64,000 nucleotides of DNA from Microbulbifer agarilyticus (GCF_020171345.1 NZ_JAIUZM010000002.1:682001-746000); one strand, 5' to 3'; shown: positions 47,587 through 58,549, counted from the first letter of the stretch. Notes: a model not told the origin generated them from the sequence alone. A program made the numbers and translations.

Positions 47587-49818
47587 ATGAGCAGTTTGCG
47601 TCAGAAGTGGGTAACCGCACCCCTATTAAACTGGATTAAGAAAGTATTGCCGCCAATCTCGGACACCGAGCGCGAAGCCATGGAGGCGGGCGAGGTATGG
47701 TGGGACGCACAATTGCTCTCCGGTAAGCCCGACTGGGATCAGTTGCTCAAAATGGGGCAGCCGGAATTAACCGAGGAAGAGCAGGCATTTATCGACGGCC
47801 CAGTGGAAGAGCTGTGCAAAATGGTCGACGACTGGAAATTGTCGTATGAAGACCACGATATTTCGCCGGAAATATGGGATTTCCTGAAGAGACACCGCTT
47901 TTTCGGCATCATTATTCCGGAAGAGTTTGGTGGCCTCGGGTTTTCTCCTACCGCGCACGCACAAATCGTGACCAAGATATCAACGCGCAGCACCAGTGTC
48001 GGGGTTACTGTAATGGTGCCCAATTCACTGGGGCCAGGTGAGCTGCTGATGGCTCACGGTACCGATGAACAAAAGCGTCATTATCTGCCACGACTTGCCG
48101 ACGGCCGCGATATCCCTTGTTTTGGCCTCACCAGCCCAGAAGCCGGCTCTGATGCAGCGGCCATGGTGGACAATGGCGTCGTCTGTTACGAGACCTACAA
48201 GGGTAAAAAAACTCTGGGTATGCGCGTCAACTGGCACAAGCGCTACATCACGCTCGGCCCGGTTTCCACTGTCCTCGGGCTCGCCTTCAAACTCTATGAT
48301 CCGGATCATATTCTCGGCGATGAAGAGGAGCTGGGAATCACCGTGGCGCTGGTGCCCACCGATACCGAGGGCGTAACCATTGGTCAGCGCCATCTTCCCG
48401 CGATGCAGGCATTTATGAACGGCCCCAATTGGGGCAAAGATGTCTTTATTCCCATGGACTGGATCATCGGTGGCCAGGAAAACATCGGACACGGCTGGCA
48501 TATGTTGATGAGTGCACTCGCTGCAGGGCGTGGTATCTCCCTGCCATCACTCTCGACCGGCGGCGCCAAGCTCGCAGCGCGCACTACAGGCGCCTATGCC
48601 TATGTACGTGAGCAGTTTGGTATCTCTATTGGCAAATTTGAGGGCGTGCAACGCCGGCTTGCGGAAATCGCCGGTATTGCTTATGTACTGGATTCCGCAC
48701 ATAAGACCACCACGCGCGCCCTCGACCAGGGGCGCAAGCCCGCGGTCATCTCCGCAATTATGAAAGCGCATGCAACCTTCGGTCTGCGCCAGTCGATTAA
48801 TGATGCCATGGACATCCATGCGGGCAAGGCGATTATTGATGGCCCTTCAAACTATCTCGGCAACGTTTACCGGGCGGTACCCGTGGCGATTACCGTGGAA
48901 GGCGCAAACATTCTAACGCGCAGCCTGATGATCTTCGGGCAGGGGGCTATACGCTGCCATCCTTACCTGCTGCAAGAAATGGAGGCGGCGACCAATCCCG
49001 ACCACGACGCCGGGGTGAAGGAATTGGACGCGCTACTCCCAAAGCACTTCATGTTCCAGATGAAAACCTTTGCCCGTGCCGTTTTTCATGGGTGGACCGG
49101 TGGCCTGTTTGCCAGCAGTCCCAAGGGCATTGGCGATGCGGCCAAGTATTACCGACAGATGAATCGTTATTCCGCTGTGCTTACGCTGGTCACGGAAATA
49201 TCCCTGATGTCATTGGGGGGCGAGCTGAAGCGCAAGGAAATGATTTCCGCCAGGCTTGGTGACGTATTGAGCGATCTCTACCTGATGAGCTGTGCACTCA
49301 AGCGATTTAACGACGATGGTAGCCCGGACAGCGACAGGCCCTTGCTGGAGTTTGCGATGCGATCAGGCTTCCACAATATTGAAGTCAGCCTGATCGAGGT
49401 GTTTCATAATTTCCCCATCCGTTTCATCGGCCAACTGATGCAGTTCCTGACCATGCCGTGGGGGCACAGTATTCGCGACGCATCTGATCGGCAGGCCAAA
49501 GCCTGTGCAGACTTGATTATGGAACCGTCCGAAACCCGAGAGCGGCTTACTGAAGGTGTCTTCCTGGGGAACCCGGGAGATGGTATCGATATCGTCGAAC
49601 AGGCATTTGAGCTCAGCCATGCGACCGCAGACATCCGTGAAAAAATGAAAAAGGGCGGGGTGCGCGCACTCAGCGTGAAATCCGTCGAGGAAGCGCTGGA
49701 CAAAGGACTGATCAACGAGGAAGAGGCCAGCGAGATGAAGCTTACCGCCGAGGCTGTTGACAAGGCGATTCAGGTCGACCACTTCGATTCCCTTGGTGGC
49801 CAGAAGACAACGGGTTAA
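47587..49818 (+). CDS. fadE: Acyl-CoA dehydrogenase, FadE type
   Basis: 743 residues. The N-terminal region is followed by the ACAD core: FFGIIIPEEFGGLGFSPTAHAQI, FGLTSPEAGSDAAAM, GISLPSLSTGGAKLAAR, IHAGKAIIDGPSNYLGN and VEGANILTRSLMIFGQGA. A long C-terminal extension (DUF1974 type, about 480-743) marks the FadE subgroup (E. coli FadE is about 70 residues longer). It catalyses the first step of fatty-acid beta-oxidation. AAAGGA precedes the start. An acetyl-CoA hydrolase gene follows 21 bp later, suggesting an operon. Confidence 0.93.
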   Translation: MSSLRQKWVTAPLLNWIKKVLPPISDTEREAMEAGEVWWDAQLLSGKPDWDQLLKMGQPELTEEEQAFIDGPVEELCKMVDDWKLSYEDHDISPEIWDFLKRHRFFGIIIPEEFGGLGFSPTAHAQIVTKISTRSTSVGVTVMVPNSLGPGELLMAHGTDEQKRHYLPRLADGRDIPCFGLTSPEAGSDAAAMVDNGVVCYETYKGKKTLGMRVNWHKRYITLGPVSTVLGLAFKLYDPDHILGDEEELGITVALVPTDTEGVTIGQRHLPAMQAFMNGPNWGKDVFIPMDWIIGGQENIGHGWHMLMSALAAGRGISLPSLSTGGAKLAARTTGAYAYVREQFGISIGKFEGVQRRLAEIAGIAYVLDSAHKTTTRALDQGRKPAVISAIMKAHATFGLRQSINDAMDIHAGKAIIDGPSNYLGNVYRAVPVAITVEGANILTRSLMIFGQGAIRCHPYLLQEMEAATNPDHDAGVKELDALLPKHFMFQMKTFARAVFHGWTGGLFASSPKGIGDAAKYYRQMNRYSAVLTLVTEISLMSLGGELKRKEMISARLGDVLSDLYLMSCALKRFNDDGSPDSDRPLLEFAMRSGFHNIEVSLIEVFHNFPIRFIGQLMQFLTMPWGHSIRDASDRQAKACADLIMEPSETRERLTEGVFLGNPGDGIDIVEQAFELSHATADIREKMKKGGVRALSVKSVEEALDKGLINEEEASEMKLTAEAVDKAIQVDHFDSLGGQKTTG

Positions 49819-49839
49819 AGCAAAAGCGGGGTCTTCATC

Positions 49840-52068
49840 GTGCAATCACCGAAAGAGCCTGAGTCCTTCGACGAGGTGGAAGCCTGTGTTGATGCCGTGC
49901 TCGAGCGAGTCGGTAAGCGCATCGTACTGGGCCTTCCACTTGGAATTGGTAAAGCCAACCATTTCGCGAACGCCCTTTACGCCCGCGCCGAAGCCGATCC
50001 GCGCATTTCCCTGACCATATTTACCGCATTGACGCTCGAGCGGCCGGCAAGCGGCAACGAACTGCAGCGTCGTTTTGTCCAACCCTTGCTGGACCGCCTC
50101 TATAGTGACTACCAAGATCTTGCCTACAATCAGGCCCGGCGCAAGGGGCTGCTACCGCGTAACGTCGAGGTGTGTGAGTTTTTCATGCAACCGGGGAGCA
50201 TGCTCAATGTAGCGAGTGCGCAGCAGGATTATGTCAGCACGAATTACACGCTGGTGCCGCGTGATCTTTTAGACCGTGGTGTAAATGTTGTCGCGCAAAT
50301 GGTGTCGCCGGCCACCGACACCAGCAGTGACTACAGCTTAAGTAGCAACCCCGATCTCACCTTGCCACTACTGGAACTCGCTGAAGCGCGTAACCATGGC
50401 CCAATCGTTCTTGTTGGGGAGGTCAATCCGCGCTTGCCGTTTGTTGGTGGTGATGCGCGGGTGAGTGCGACCCTGTTTGATTTTCTGCTGGAAGGCGATG
50501 CTTTTGAGCAGGAAATTTTCCCCGCGCCCAATGCACCGGTACGGATTACCGATTACGCCCTCAGTTTCCATATCGCCAGCCTGGTGAAAGACGGCGGCAC
50601 CTTGCAGGTGGGCATCGGCGCGCTCGCTGATGCTATCTGCCACGTACTCCGCCTTCGGCAGACACATAACCAGGAGTTCAGCGATATCCTGCACACCTTG
50701 CAGTTCGAACTTGATGCCACGGCGAGCAGCATACCTGCGGAATCAAGTCTGTTTACGCAGGGTATCTACGGAGCCAGTGAGATGGTTCCGGAGGGATTCC
50801 TGCATTTGCGCCGTGCAGGGGTGATGAAGCGCAAGGTCTACCAGGATGCGGCACTCCAGTCACTGCTGAACTCAGGCGTGGTTTCTGACTGTGCATCGGA
50901 GGAGCTATTGCTCGCGCTGCGTGACAGCGGGCGCATTCAGAGCCCATTAACCGAAGAAGATACAAAATTCCTCCAGGACATGGGCATCATCGACCCATCG
51001 TATAGCTGGCGTGGCCATCGCTTTCTTGATGAGGGGGGCGAATTGGAAGAGTGTGACCTGCACAGTGCAGCGGGGCGACAAAAGTTGCTCGGTAGCGTCG
51101 CGGGCAAGCCAATTACTGGTGGCACCTGGCTACATGGGGGGTTCTATCTCGGTTCTACCAGCCTCTACCGTGAACTTCGAGAAATGGATCCGGATGAGTT
51201 GGCCGGCATCAATATGACCGGTATCGACTACATCAACGCACTGGAAAAGCAGCGCGAATTGAAAAGTGTACAGCGCCAACATGCTCGATTCGTAAATTCA
51301 GCAATGATGGTAACCCTGAACGGGGCTGTGGTTTCCGATGGTTTGGCTAACGGGAAAGTGGTGAGCGGGGTAGGCGGGCAGTACAACTTTGTCGCACAGG
51401 CGCAAGAACTGCCAGGAGCGCGCTCCATCATTGCCTTGTCCAGTACCCGTACGACTGGCGGTCGCGTACAGAGTAATATTGTCTGGGAGTACCCGAACTG
51501 CACCATACCACGGCACCTGCGCGATATCGTGGTCACCGAGTATGGCATTGCCGATCTGCGCGGCAAAACGGATCGGGACGTGATCGTCTCCATGATTTGT
51601 ATCGCGGATAAACGGTTCCAGCGAGAGCTGCTCGCCAAAGCGCGGGCTGCTGGAAAAGTGGAGCGAGGCTTTAAAATCCCCCCTGCCTACCGAAACAACA
51701 CACCGCACCGGCTTCAGGCAATCTTCGAGCAGGGGCACAGGCCCGCACTACTGCCATATTATCCCTTGGGTACAGACTTTACCGCGCCGGAAGCGCAATT
51801 GGCGGTCGCCTTGCAGAGCCTGAAAGAAGCCGGGCGCAATATCTTCAGCTACTGGCCGCTACTGCGCAAAGGCCGTGATATTGCCAAACATCGCCTCGAC
51901 GAATTCCCAGCGGTACGCGCCTGCCTCGAGCGTTTGGACTTTTATGGTAGCGACGATTACCACCATCGCTTACTCGCATACCTGGTTGCCGGTGCATATG
52001 CGACATTCTTTGACGATAAGCGTGCGCTGGGAGATACCGCCGAGATCACCGACACAGCGGCTCCATGA
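49840..52068 (+). CDS. Acetyl-CoA hydrolase/transferase family protein (long form)
   Basis: 742 residues, start GTG or ATG at 49840. The N-terminal CoA-transferase-like domain (IVLGLPLGIGKANHFANALYARA) and the C-terminal acetyl-CoA hydrolase domain are present, the latter with VSGVGGQYNFVAQAQ, ALSSTRTTGGRVQSNIVWEY and VVTEYGIADLRGKTDRDVI. The family holds acetyl-CoA hydrolases and acetate/succinate/propionate CoA-transferases. This member is longer than typical 430-650-residue relatives, with an inserted segment around 330-440. It could shift CoA between acids made by beta-oxidation. It is cotranscribed with fadE and convergent with pta. Confidence 0.8.
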   Translation: MQSPKEPESFDEVEACVDAVLERVGKRIVLGLPLGIGKANHFANALYARAEADPRISLTIFTALTLERPASGNELQRRFVQPLLDRLYSDYQDLAYNQARRKGLLPRNVEVCEFFMQPGSMLNVASAQQDYVSTNYTLVPRDLLDRGVNVVAQMVSPATDTSSDYSLSSNPDLTLPLLELAEARNHGPIVLVGEVNPRLPFVGGDARVSATLFDFLLEGDAFEQEIFPAPNAPVRITDYALSFHIASLVKDGGTLQVGIGALADAICHVLRLRQTHNQEFSDILHTLQFELDATASSIPAESSLFTQGIYGASEMVPEGFLHLRRAGVMKRKVYQDAALQSLLNSGVVSDCASEELLLALRDSGRIQSPLTEEDTKFLQDMGIIDPSYSWRGHRFLDEGGELEECDLHSAAGRQKLLGSVAGKPITGGTWLHGGFYLGSTSLYRELREMDPDELAGINMTGIDYINALEKQRELKSVQRQHARFVNSAMMVTLNGAVVSDGLANGKVVSGVGGQYNFVAQAQELPGARSIIALSSTRTTGGRVQSNIVWEYPNCTIPRHLRDIVVTEYGIADLRGKTDRDVIVSMICIADKRFQRELLAKARAAGKVERGFKIPPAYRNNTPHRLQAIFEQGHRPALLPYYPLGTDFTAPEAQLAVALQSLKEAGRNIFSYWPLLRKGRDIAKHRLDEFPAVRACLERLDFYGSDDYHHRLLAYLVAGAYATFFDDKRALGDTAEITDTAAP

Positions 52069-52099
52069 AGGTGCCTCGTTGAAGCACTTCGAACGTTAG

Positions 52100-54241
52100 C
52101 TAGCTTTTTAACTGGCTCGCCTGAATGGCCGTGAGGGCGATGGTGTAGATGATGTCATCCACCAGTGCTCCGCGGGAGAGGTCGTTAACCGGCTTGCGCA
52201 TCCCTTGTAGCATCGGCCCAATGCTGATGAGATCCGCACTGCGCTGCACGGCCTTATACGTGGTATTACCGGTATTCAGGTCCGGGAAGATAAACACCGT
52301 GGCGCGCCCGGCAACCGGGCTACCCGGTGCTTTTTTCTTCGCCACGTTTTCCATTACGGCCGCGTCATATTGCAATGGCCCATCGATCGCGAGATCCGGC
52401 CGTTTTTCTTTGGCAATTCTGGTGGCTTCCCGCACCTTCTCCACATCACTTCCGGAGCCGGATGATCCCGTCGAGTAACTGATCATTGCCACCCTCGGTT
52501 CAATGCCAAACGCTTCTGCGGAGTCTGCTGACTGTATGGCGATGTCCGCCAGTTCTTCCGCGTTCGGATCCGGGTTGATCGCGCAGTCTCCGTACACAAG
52601 GACCTGGTCTGGTAGCAACATGAAAAATACCGACGACACCAGGCTCGCGCCGGGTGCGGTTTTAATCAGCTGCAGAGCCGGGCGGATGGTGTTTGCTGTG
52701 GTGTGTACGGCCCCGGATACCAGGCCATCTACCTCGCCCTCGGCCAGCATCATGGTCCCGAGCACCACATTGTCCTGAAGCTGCTCTTTGGCGACGATTT
52801 CAGTTAGCCCCTTATTTTTGCGCAGTTCCACCATGGCATCAACGTATTTGTTACGCGTATTGTCTGGATCAATGATCTCAACCTTATCCGCAAGCAAAAT
52901 ACCCTGCTGCTCGGCCACGCGATGAATTTCCTTGGGGTCGCCGAGTAGCACAGGGCGGGCAATGCCGCGCTCGGCACAGACCAGCGCGGCCCTTACCGTG
53001 CGGGGTTCATCCCCCTCCGGAAGCACAATACGCTTATTGGCTCGCCGTGCCAGCTCGGTAAGGTGGTAGCGGAACGCCGGCGGAGAAAGACGTTTGGGCC
53101 GGTTGGAGTCGCGCGCCAGGGACTCGACCCAATGGTTATCCAAGTGACCGGCAATGAAATCCTGCACCTTCTCGATTCGATCAAGATCGTCGGTGGGCGT
53201 CTCAGTATTAAACGACTGCAGCTGCAGTGCCGTCTGCCATGTATTGCTCTCGACCAGAATAACCGGCAACCCGGTTTCCATAGCCGGGCCGCACAGTTTC
53301 CGTACCTGTGACTCGATCTGGTAGCCACCGGTTAACAGCAGGCAACCTATCTTGATGCCGTTCATCGCTGCGAGGCAGGCGGCCACGATGACATCGGGAC
53401 GGTCACCGGATGTGACCAGCATTGAACCGGGCTCGAAGCGATAGATCATATTGCCCAGCGAGCGTGAGCAAAAGGTGACACTGCGCAGGCGGCGTATATC
53501 CAGTTCGCCATAGTTGATGATTTCTGCCTGAAAATGTTCTGCAAGATCTTTTGCCCTGGGCTCCACCAAATCTGCATTCCAGGGAATACAGCCGATGATT
53601 GGCAGCGGGCTTTTACCGAACAGAGCGAGAATTTCTAGGTTGCCACGCCGTACGCGCGAGCCCTCAAACACACCATTAATGTCCGCACCCGGGGAGTCGG
53701 GTAAATGCGAGGGGGCACCGACCTTGTTTACAATACAGCCAACCACACGTTGCGCACTGCTACCGCCAAAGGTCGTCATCGCGACCTCAAGCCGGTCTTT
53801 TAGCTGTTGAGTGGAGTCCATGTCCGGGCACACCACCAGTATTACTTCCGCGTCCAGTGTCTTCGCAATATGTAAATTGAGCAGGTTGGCAAACTGGTTT
53901 TCCGCGTTGGGAACCAGACCCTCCACAATCGCTACATCAGACCGGCGTGCCTGTTCGCTGAAGCGCCCGAGAATATCTTCCATTAAATCCGCGAGATCGT
54001 CGTGACCAATCATCGATTCCGCATGCTTCATGCTGAACGATTCCGGAACCTTTAAGTTTGACGCGGTACGCAGGATCTCATTGCTGCGATCGCGGTTTCG
54101 CTCGTTTTTGACGGTTTCCGCGATCGGCTTGTAGAAGCTGACGCTGACACCATCCCGCTCCAACGCGCGTAAGGTGCCCAGGCTGACCGAGGTTATGCCC
54201 ACGCCGGAACTGATTGGGACAAGCATAATCGTGCGGGCCAT
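52100..54241 (-). CDS. pta: Phosphate acetyltransferase
   Basis: 713 residues, the E. coli Pta length. The N-terminal dethiobiotin-synthase-like domain ([16 protein letters not shown]) and DRTGG domain precede the catalytic PTA_PTB domain (about 385-713) with [35 protein letters not shown] and [15 protein letters not shown]. It converts acetyl-CoA and phosphate to acetyl-phosphate. It follows ackA by 3 bp, in the ackA-pta operon order. Confidence 0.97.
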   Translation of the reverse strand: MARTIMLVPISSGVGITSVSLGTLRALERDGVSVSFYKPIAETVKNERNRDRSNEILRTASNLKVPESFSMKHAESMIGHDDLADLMEDILGRFSEQARRSDVAIVEGLVPNAENQFANLLNLHIAKTLDAEVILVVCPDMDSTQQLKDRLEVAMTTFGGSSAQRVVGCIVNKVGAPSHLPDSPGADINGVFEGSRVRRGNLEILALFGKSPLPIIGCIPWNADLVEPRAKDLAEHFQAEIINYGELDIRRLRSVTFCSRSLGNMIYRFEPGSMLVTSGDRPDVIVAACLAAMNGIKIGCLLLTGGYQIESQVRKLCGPAMETGLPVILVESNTWQTALQLQSFNTETPTDDLDRIEKVQDFIAGHLDNHWVESLARDSNRPKRLSPPAFRYHLTELARRANKRIVLPEGDEPRTVRAALVCAERGIARPVLLGDPKEIHRVAEQQGILLADKVEIIDPDNTRNKYVDAMVELRKNKGLTEIVAKEQLQDNVVLGTMMLAEGEVDGLVSGAVHTTANTIRPALQLIKTAPGASLVSSVFFMLLPDQVLVYGDCAINPDPNAEELADIAIQSADSAEAFGIEPRVAMISYSTGSSGSGSDVEKVREATRIAKEKRPDLAIDGPLQYDAAVMENVAKKKAPGSPVAGRATVFIFPDLNTGNTTYKAVQRSADLISIGPMLQGMRKPVNDLSRGALVDDIIYTIALTAIQASQLKS

Positions 54242-54244
54242 CGG

Positions 54245-55510
54245 CTAGTTGTCTCCGGCCAGCTGGTCTGACGCGGTTGAATAACCACTGCCTATTATCT
54301 GCGCGGCATCCCGTGCGATCACCCATTCCTCATTGGTGGGAATGACGAGTACTTTAGGCGTGGACGCCGCGGTAGAGGGGAAGTCAATTGCGCCTTCAGC
54401 GCCAAAGCGCATCTCCACGTTTCTCGTCTCGTCTACCTGGTAGCGCAGGCCGGCGAGTCGGTTGAGCACGTTTCGGCGAATAAATGCAGAGTTTTCGCCA
54501 ATACCGCCGGTAAACACCAGCGCATCCACGTGTGGCAAGACCCCATGGTAGGAAGCGATATATTTCGCCAATCGATAGCAAAAGATTTCAAGGGCCAACT
54601 GCGCCCCCTGATGGCCCTCTGCGGCAGCTTGCTCCAGCGCCCGACAGTCATTACTGAGCTGAGAAATACCAAGCAACCCGCTCTTTTTATTGAGGAGGTC
54701 ATTGATTTCCTTCAGACAGTAATCGAGGCGCACACCGAGATGCAGTAACAAGCCGGGATCGACGTCACCACAACGGGTACCCATCACCAGGCCTTCCAGT
54801 GGAGTCAGCCCCATACTGGTATCGACACTTTTTCCTCCCTGAATGGCGGCGATGGATGCTCCATTTCCAAGGTGCGCGGAGATGATATTTACATCCGATT
54901 TGGGCCTGCCCAGCAACACCGCAGCACGCTCTGAGACGAAGCGATGGCTGGTGCCATGCATTCCGTACCGGCGAATCCCGTGCTCTTCGTAAAGCTCGTA
55001 GGGAAGGGCATAGATGTATGCCTGACGCGGCATCGTTTGATGGAACGCGGTATCGAATACGGCAACCTGGGGGAGTCCGGGAAATGCCTTGGTCGCGGCC
55101 TCAATGCCCTGTAAATGCGCGGGGTTGTGCAAAGGTGCCAGGGCAATACAGTCCTGTATCGCACTGATGACCTGTTCATCAATAAGTACGGAGTGTGAGA
55201 ATCTTTCACCACCGTGAACAACCCGGTGGCCGATGGCCGCAATATCCTCCTGTAGGATGCCCTCACCAGAAAGGATATTGGTTACAACAAACTCGATGAC
55301 TTCGGTGTGTTTCGCCCCTTCAGGTAGCGCCGAGCTTTGTTTCTCACCGTCGATTTTCCAGCTGATGCTAGGCACGCTGTGACCGAGTGAATCACCCAAG
55401 CCACTAAGGCTGGCGTTGCCATTACGTGGATCTATCAACGCAAATTTGAGCGAAGAGCTACCACAGTTGAGGACGAGAACTTGGCCACCATTGGCGCGCT
55501 TGTCAGGCAT
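54245..55510 (-). CDS. ackA: Acetate kinase
   Basis: 421 residues from ATG 55510 (GTG 55516 is alternative). VLVLNCGSSSLKFALID, GHRVVHGGERFSHS, VFDTAFHQTMP, AHLGNGASIAAI, GLVMGTRCGDVDPG and FTGGIGENSAFIRRNVL are the acetate kinase signatures. It makes ATP and acetate from acetyl-phosphate, or runs in reverse to activate acetate. A 214-bp region separates it from aceA upstream, holding the aceA terminator. Confidence 0.97.
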   Translation of the reverse strand: MPDKRANGGQVLVLNCGSSSLKFALIDPRNGNASLSGLGDSLGHSVPSISWKIDGEKQSSALPEGAKHTEVIEFVVTNILSGEGILQEDIAAIGHRVVHGGERFSHSVLIDEQVISAIQDCIALAPLHNPAHLQGIEAATKAFPGLPQVAVFDTAFHQTMPRQAYIYALPYELYEEHGIRRYGMHGTSHRFVSERAAVLLGRPKSDVNIISAHLGNGASIAAIQGGKSVDTSMGLTPLEGLVMGTRCGDVDPGLLLHLGVRLDYCLKEINDLLNKKSGLLGISQLSNDCRALEQAAAEGHQGAQLALEIFCYRLAKYIASYHGVLPHVDALVFTGGIGENSAFIRRNVLNRLAGLRYQVDETRNVEMRFGAEGAIDFPSTAASTPKVLVIPTNEEWVIARDAAQIIGSGYSTASDQLAGDN

Positions 55511-55654
55511 ACACACAGTACAAAATTACCTAGGGCGTGCCATAAGCTTAGTTCATTTTTACGCCAGTGGAGTTTTGCCGGGATAGAAAGTGAGGACAGG
55601 AGAATCCATGCAGCATATCGTCTGCGTTGGATTCAAGTAGCTAGAAAATAGAGG

Positions 55655-55685
55655 CAAAAAAAGGGGCCGCAGAGCGGCCCCAAAA
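55655..55685 (-). terminator. Rho-independent terminator after aceA
   Basis: On the minus strand TTTTGGGGCCGC, loop TCT, GCGGCCCC and seven T residues, 40 bases beyond the aceA stop. Confidence 0.92.
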
Positions 55686-55724
55686 GTGAGTGAAACGATT
55701 CTCAGGGATAGTTTCGAGATCGAC

Positions 55725-57323
55725 TCATCCAAACTGGTTCATGGTGTTGTCTTTACCGGCCGCTTTCAGCGCGGCATCACCAGCAAAGTATTCTTTGTGG
55801 TCGTCACCCATGTCGGAGCCGGCCATGTTCTGGTGCTTAACGCAGGCGATACCCTGACGGATTTCCTTACGCTGTACACCAGCCACGTAACCCAGCATGC
55901 CTTGCTCACCGAAGTATTCTTTGGCCAGGTTGTCGGTAGACAGGGCCGCAGTGTGGTAAGTCGGCAGGGTGATCAGGTGGTGGAAGATGCCCGCTTCACG
56001 TGCAGCGTCCGCCTGGAAGGTACGGATCTTCTCGTCCGCCGCCTGAGACAGCTCGCTGTCGTCGTACTCTGCGCTCATCAGGTTGGCGCGGTCGTAGGCA
56101 GACAAATCCTTACCTTCTTCTTTCCACGCGTCGAATACTTGCTGACGGAAGTTCAGGGTCCAGTTGAAGGACGGGCTGTTGTTGTATACCAGCTTCGCGT
56201 TCGGTACCTGCTTACGGATCTCGTCCATCATGGCGCCAATCTGACGAACATGTGGTTTCTCGGTTTCGATCCAGATCAGGTCGGCGCCGTTCTGCAGGGA
56301 GGTAACGCTGTCGAGGATACAACGCGCTTCACCGGTACCTTTACGGAACTGGAACAGGTTAGAAGCGAGACGCTTAGGACGCAGCAGTTTGCCTTCACGG
56401 TTGATGATCACATCGCCATTGCTCAGGTCAGCAGCGTCAACTTCTTCGCAATCCAGGAAGCTGTTGTACTGGTCACCCAGGTCGCCCGGCTCATTGGTAA
56501 CAGCGATCTGCTTGGTCAGGCCGGCACCCAGGGAGTCGGTACGGGCAACGATTACACCATTGTCTACACCCAGCTCCAAGAACGCGTAACGTACGGCGCG
56601 GATCTTGGCCAGGAAGTCTTCGTGAGGCACGGTTACTTTACCGTCCTGGTGACCACACTGCTTCTCGTCGGAAACCTGGTTTTCGATCTGGATACAGCAG
56701 GCACCGGCTTCAATCATTTTCTTCGCCAGCAGGTAGGTCGCTTCCGCGTTACCAAAACCGGCGTCAATGTCGGCAATGATCGGCACAACGTGAGTTACAT
56801 GGTTGTCGATCTGGTTCTGGATCGCTTTCGCTTTTACTTCGTCGCCGGCGTCACGGGCAGCGTCCAGCTCGCGGAACAGGCCACCCAGCTCACGGGCATC
56901 TGCCTGGCGCAGGAAGGTGTACAGCTCTTCGATCAGTGCCGCAACAGAGGTTTTCTCGTGCATGGACTGGTCGGGGAGGGGACCGAACTCACTGCGCAGC
57001 GCAGCAACCATCCAGCCAGACAGGTAGAGGTAGCGACGGTCGGTATTGCCTTCGAAGTGCTTCTTGATAGAAATCATCTTCTGCTGACCGATGAAACCGT
57101 GCCAGCAACCCAGAGACTGGGTGTACTTGGAACTGTCCTGGTCGTAAGCCTCCATGTCCTTGCGCATGATGTTCGCGGTGTAACGCGCGATATCGAGGCC
57201 GGTCTTGAACTGGTTCTGAAGACGCATACGGGCCACAGATTCCGGGCTGATTGCATCCCAGGTGTTGCCGTTGGTTTCGCACAGCTTGGCGGCTGTTTGG
57301 ATCTCGTTAGCGTAAGTAGACAT
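55725..57323 (-). CDS. aceA: Isocitrate lyase (long form)
   Basis: 532 residues from ATG 57323, with AGAGGGAA upstream; the open frame continues upstream but MSTYANEIQTAAKLCE matches the known start of long-form enzymes. PIIADIDAGFGNAEATYLLAKKM and the catalytic-cysteine signature KQCGHQDGK are plain; ENQVSDEKQCGH has Gln where E. coli has Lys, as in the Pseudomonas-type 531-residue enzyme. It splits isocitrate to glyoxylate and succinate, the first step of the glyoxylate shunt. A LysR gene is divergent. Confidence 0.97.
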   Translation of the reverse strand: MSTYANEIQTAAKLCETNGNTWDAISPESVARMRLQNQFKTGLDIARYTANIMRKDMEAYDQDSSKYTQSLGCWHGFIGQQKMISIKKHFEGNTDRRYLYLSGWMVAALRSEFGPLPDQSMHEKTSVAALIEELYTFLRQADARELGGLFRELDAARDAGDEVKAKAIQNQIDNHVTHVVPIIADIDAGFGNAEATYLLAKKMIEAGACCIQIENQVSDEKQCGHQDGKVTVPHEDFLAKIRAVRYAFLELGVDNGVIVARTDSLGAGLTKQIAVTNEPGDLGDQYNSFLDCEEVDAADLSNGDVIINREGKLLRPKRLASNLFQFRKGTGEARCILDSVTSLQNGADLIWIETEKPHVRQIGAMMDEIRKQVPNAKLVYNNSPSFNWTLNFRQQVFDAWKEEGKDLSAYDRANLMSAEYDDSELSQAADEKIRTFQADAAREAGIFHHLITLPTYHTAALSTDNLAKEYFGEQGMLGYVAGVQRKEIRQGIACVKHQNMAGSDMGDDHKEYFAGDAALKAAGKDNTMNQFG

Positions 57324-57497
57324 TGCGATATTCCCTCTATCGGTGACTGCGAATAGGTTGTGCGTATCGTAGGAGTGCTGGCATAATTTGGCTAATTTAT
57401 TGTCATTATTCTCACTATCCAAGTCGTGAATACATGGCAAGACCTCATACAACGCTAAATAAACCAGCGGCTGACAAGCCCGATAGAGACTGTGCTG

Positions 57498-58433
57498 ATG
57501 AATCTCGAACGTGCCGACTTGAACCTACTGGTGTACCTGGATGTGCTGCTCCGGGAGCGCAATGTGACCCGTGCGGCGAGCCACCTGGGTCTCTCACAAC
57601 CGGCTATGAGCAATGGACTCAAACGCTTGCGTGAGCTGTTCGGTGACCCTTTGTTGGTGCGTACCCGCGAGGGAATGATGCCCACCGAGCGCGCCATGGA
57701 GCTGCAACCCATGGTACGGGAGGCACTGGCGGCCATTGATCAGGTCATCCAGCCAAACCGGGATTTCAACCCCATTGATGCCCGTCGTACCTTCCGCATC
57801 ATGGCCAGTGACTACGCGGAGTCCACATTGATTCCGCCGCTGCTGAAGCAATTGCGCGTCAGTGCGCCTGGTATCAGTCTAGACATAATGACGCCAAGTG
57901 ATGTGAGCTTTGTCGATGTGGAGCAGGGCAAGGTCGATATGGTCATCAACCGCTTTGATTCCATGCCCCAGAGCTTCCACCAGGCGACGATCTGGAGCGA
58001 TACGTTTTCTTGTGTGATGCGCGCAGATAACCCCATTCTTCAGGACTACAATCTGGAGAGCTATCTCGCGTCACAACACATCTGGGTGAGTAAAACCGGG
58101 ATGGGTGTTGGCGTCGGGGTTAATCCAGAAGACGTACAGCGGCTGGGCTGGGTGGACGAGGCCATTGGCCGTCTGGGGCGCAAGCGCGACATTTCGGTAT
58201 TCACGCGCCACTATCAGGTTGCCATGCTGCTCGCGGAACAGAGTGACCTGATCGTTACAGTACCGACGCGCATGGCTCAGCTTGCGTCCAGCAACCCCCG
58301 TGTGGTGCTGCGTGAGCCGCCAGTCAAGATACCGCTGCTGGAGCTAAAGATGGCCTGGAGCCCACTTCTGCAACAGAGTGCGCCACACCGCTGGATGCGC
58401 CGCTTGATTCTTGATGTAGGCCGACAACTGTAG
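57498..58433 (+). CDS. LysR-type regulator divergent from aceA
   Basis: 311 residues from ATG 57498 (GTG 57492 alternative). The N-terminal helix-turn-helix LERADLNLLVYLDVLLRERN, ASHLGLSQPAMSNGLKRLRE and FGDPLLVRTREG is of the NodD/NahR-like LysR branch; a substrate-binding domain follows. It lies 174 bp from aceA in opposite orientation and 116 bp before glcB in the same orientation. By the usual LysR layout it probably controls aceA and perhaps glcB, but this is inference. Confidence 0.9.
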   Translation: MNLERADLNLLVYLDVLLRERNVTRAASHLGLSQPAMSNGLKRLRELFGDPLLVRTREGMMPTERAMELQPMVREALAAIDQVIQPNRDFNPIDARRTFRIMASDYAESTLIPPLLKQLRVSAPGISLDIMTPSDVSFVDVEQGKVDMVINRFDSMPQSFHQATIWSDTFSCVMRADNPILQDYNLESYLASQHIWVSKTGMGVGVGVNPEDVQRLGWVDEAIGRLGRKRDISVFTRHYQVAMLLAEQSDLIVTVPTRMAQLASSNPRVVLREPPVKIPLLELKMAWSPLLQQSAPHRWMRRLILDVGRQL

Positions 58434-58455
58434 TCAGTCGATCGACCGAATACAT

Positions 58456-58485
58456 TTGGTGAATAGCGAAGATTCCACCTATAAA
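58456..58485 (+). promoter_or_regulatory. Candidate glcB promoter
   Basis: TTGGTG (58456-58461), 18 bp, TATAAA (58480-58485), 65 bases before the glcB start. Confidence 0.5.
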
Positions 58486-58549
58486 TTAGCGGCATGGTGC
58501 TCGCCCTGTTTAGAATGCCGCAGAACTCACCAGTACTAAGAGGTCGAAC

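Noticed and set aside
55686..57356. A plus-strand open frame of 556 codons antisense to aceA
   Set aside because: It lies opposite the whole isocitrate lyase gene, has Val/Gln/Arg-rich composition without any domain, and results from the biased codon use of aceA.
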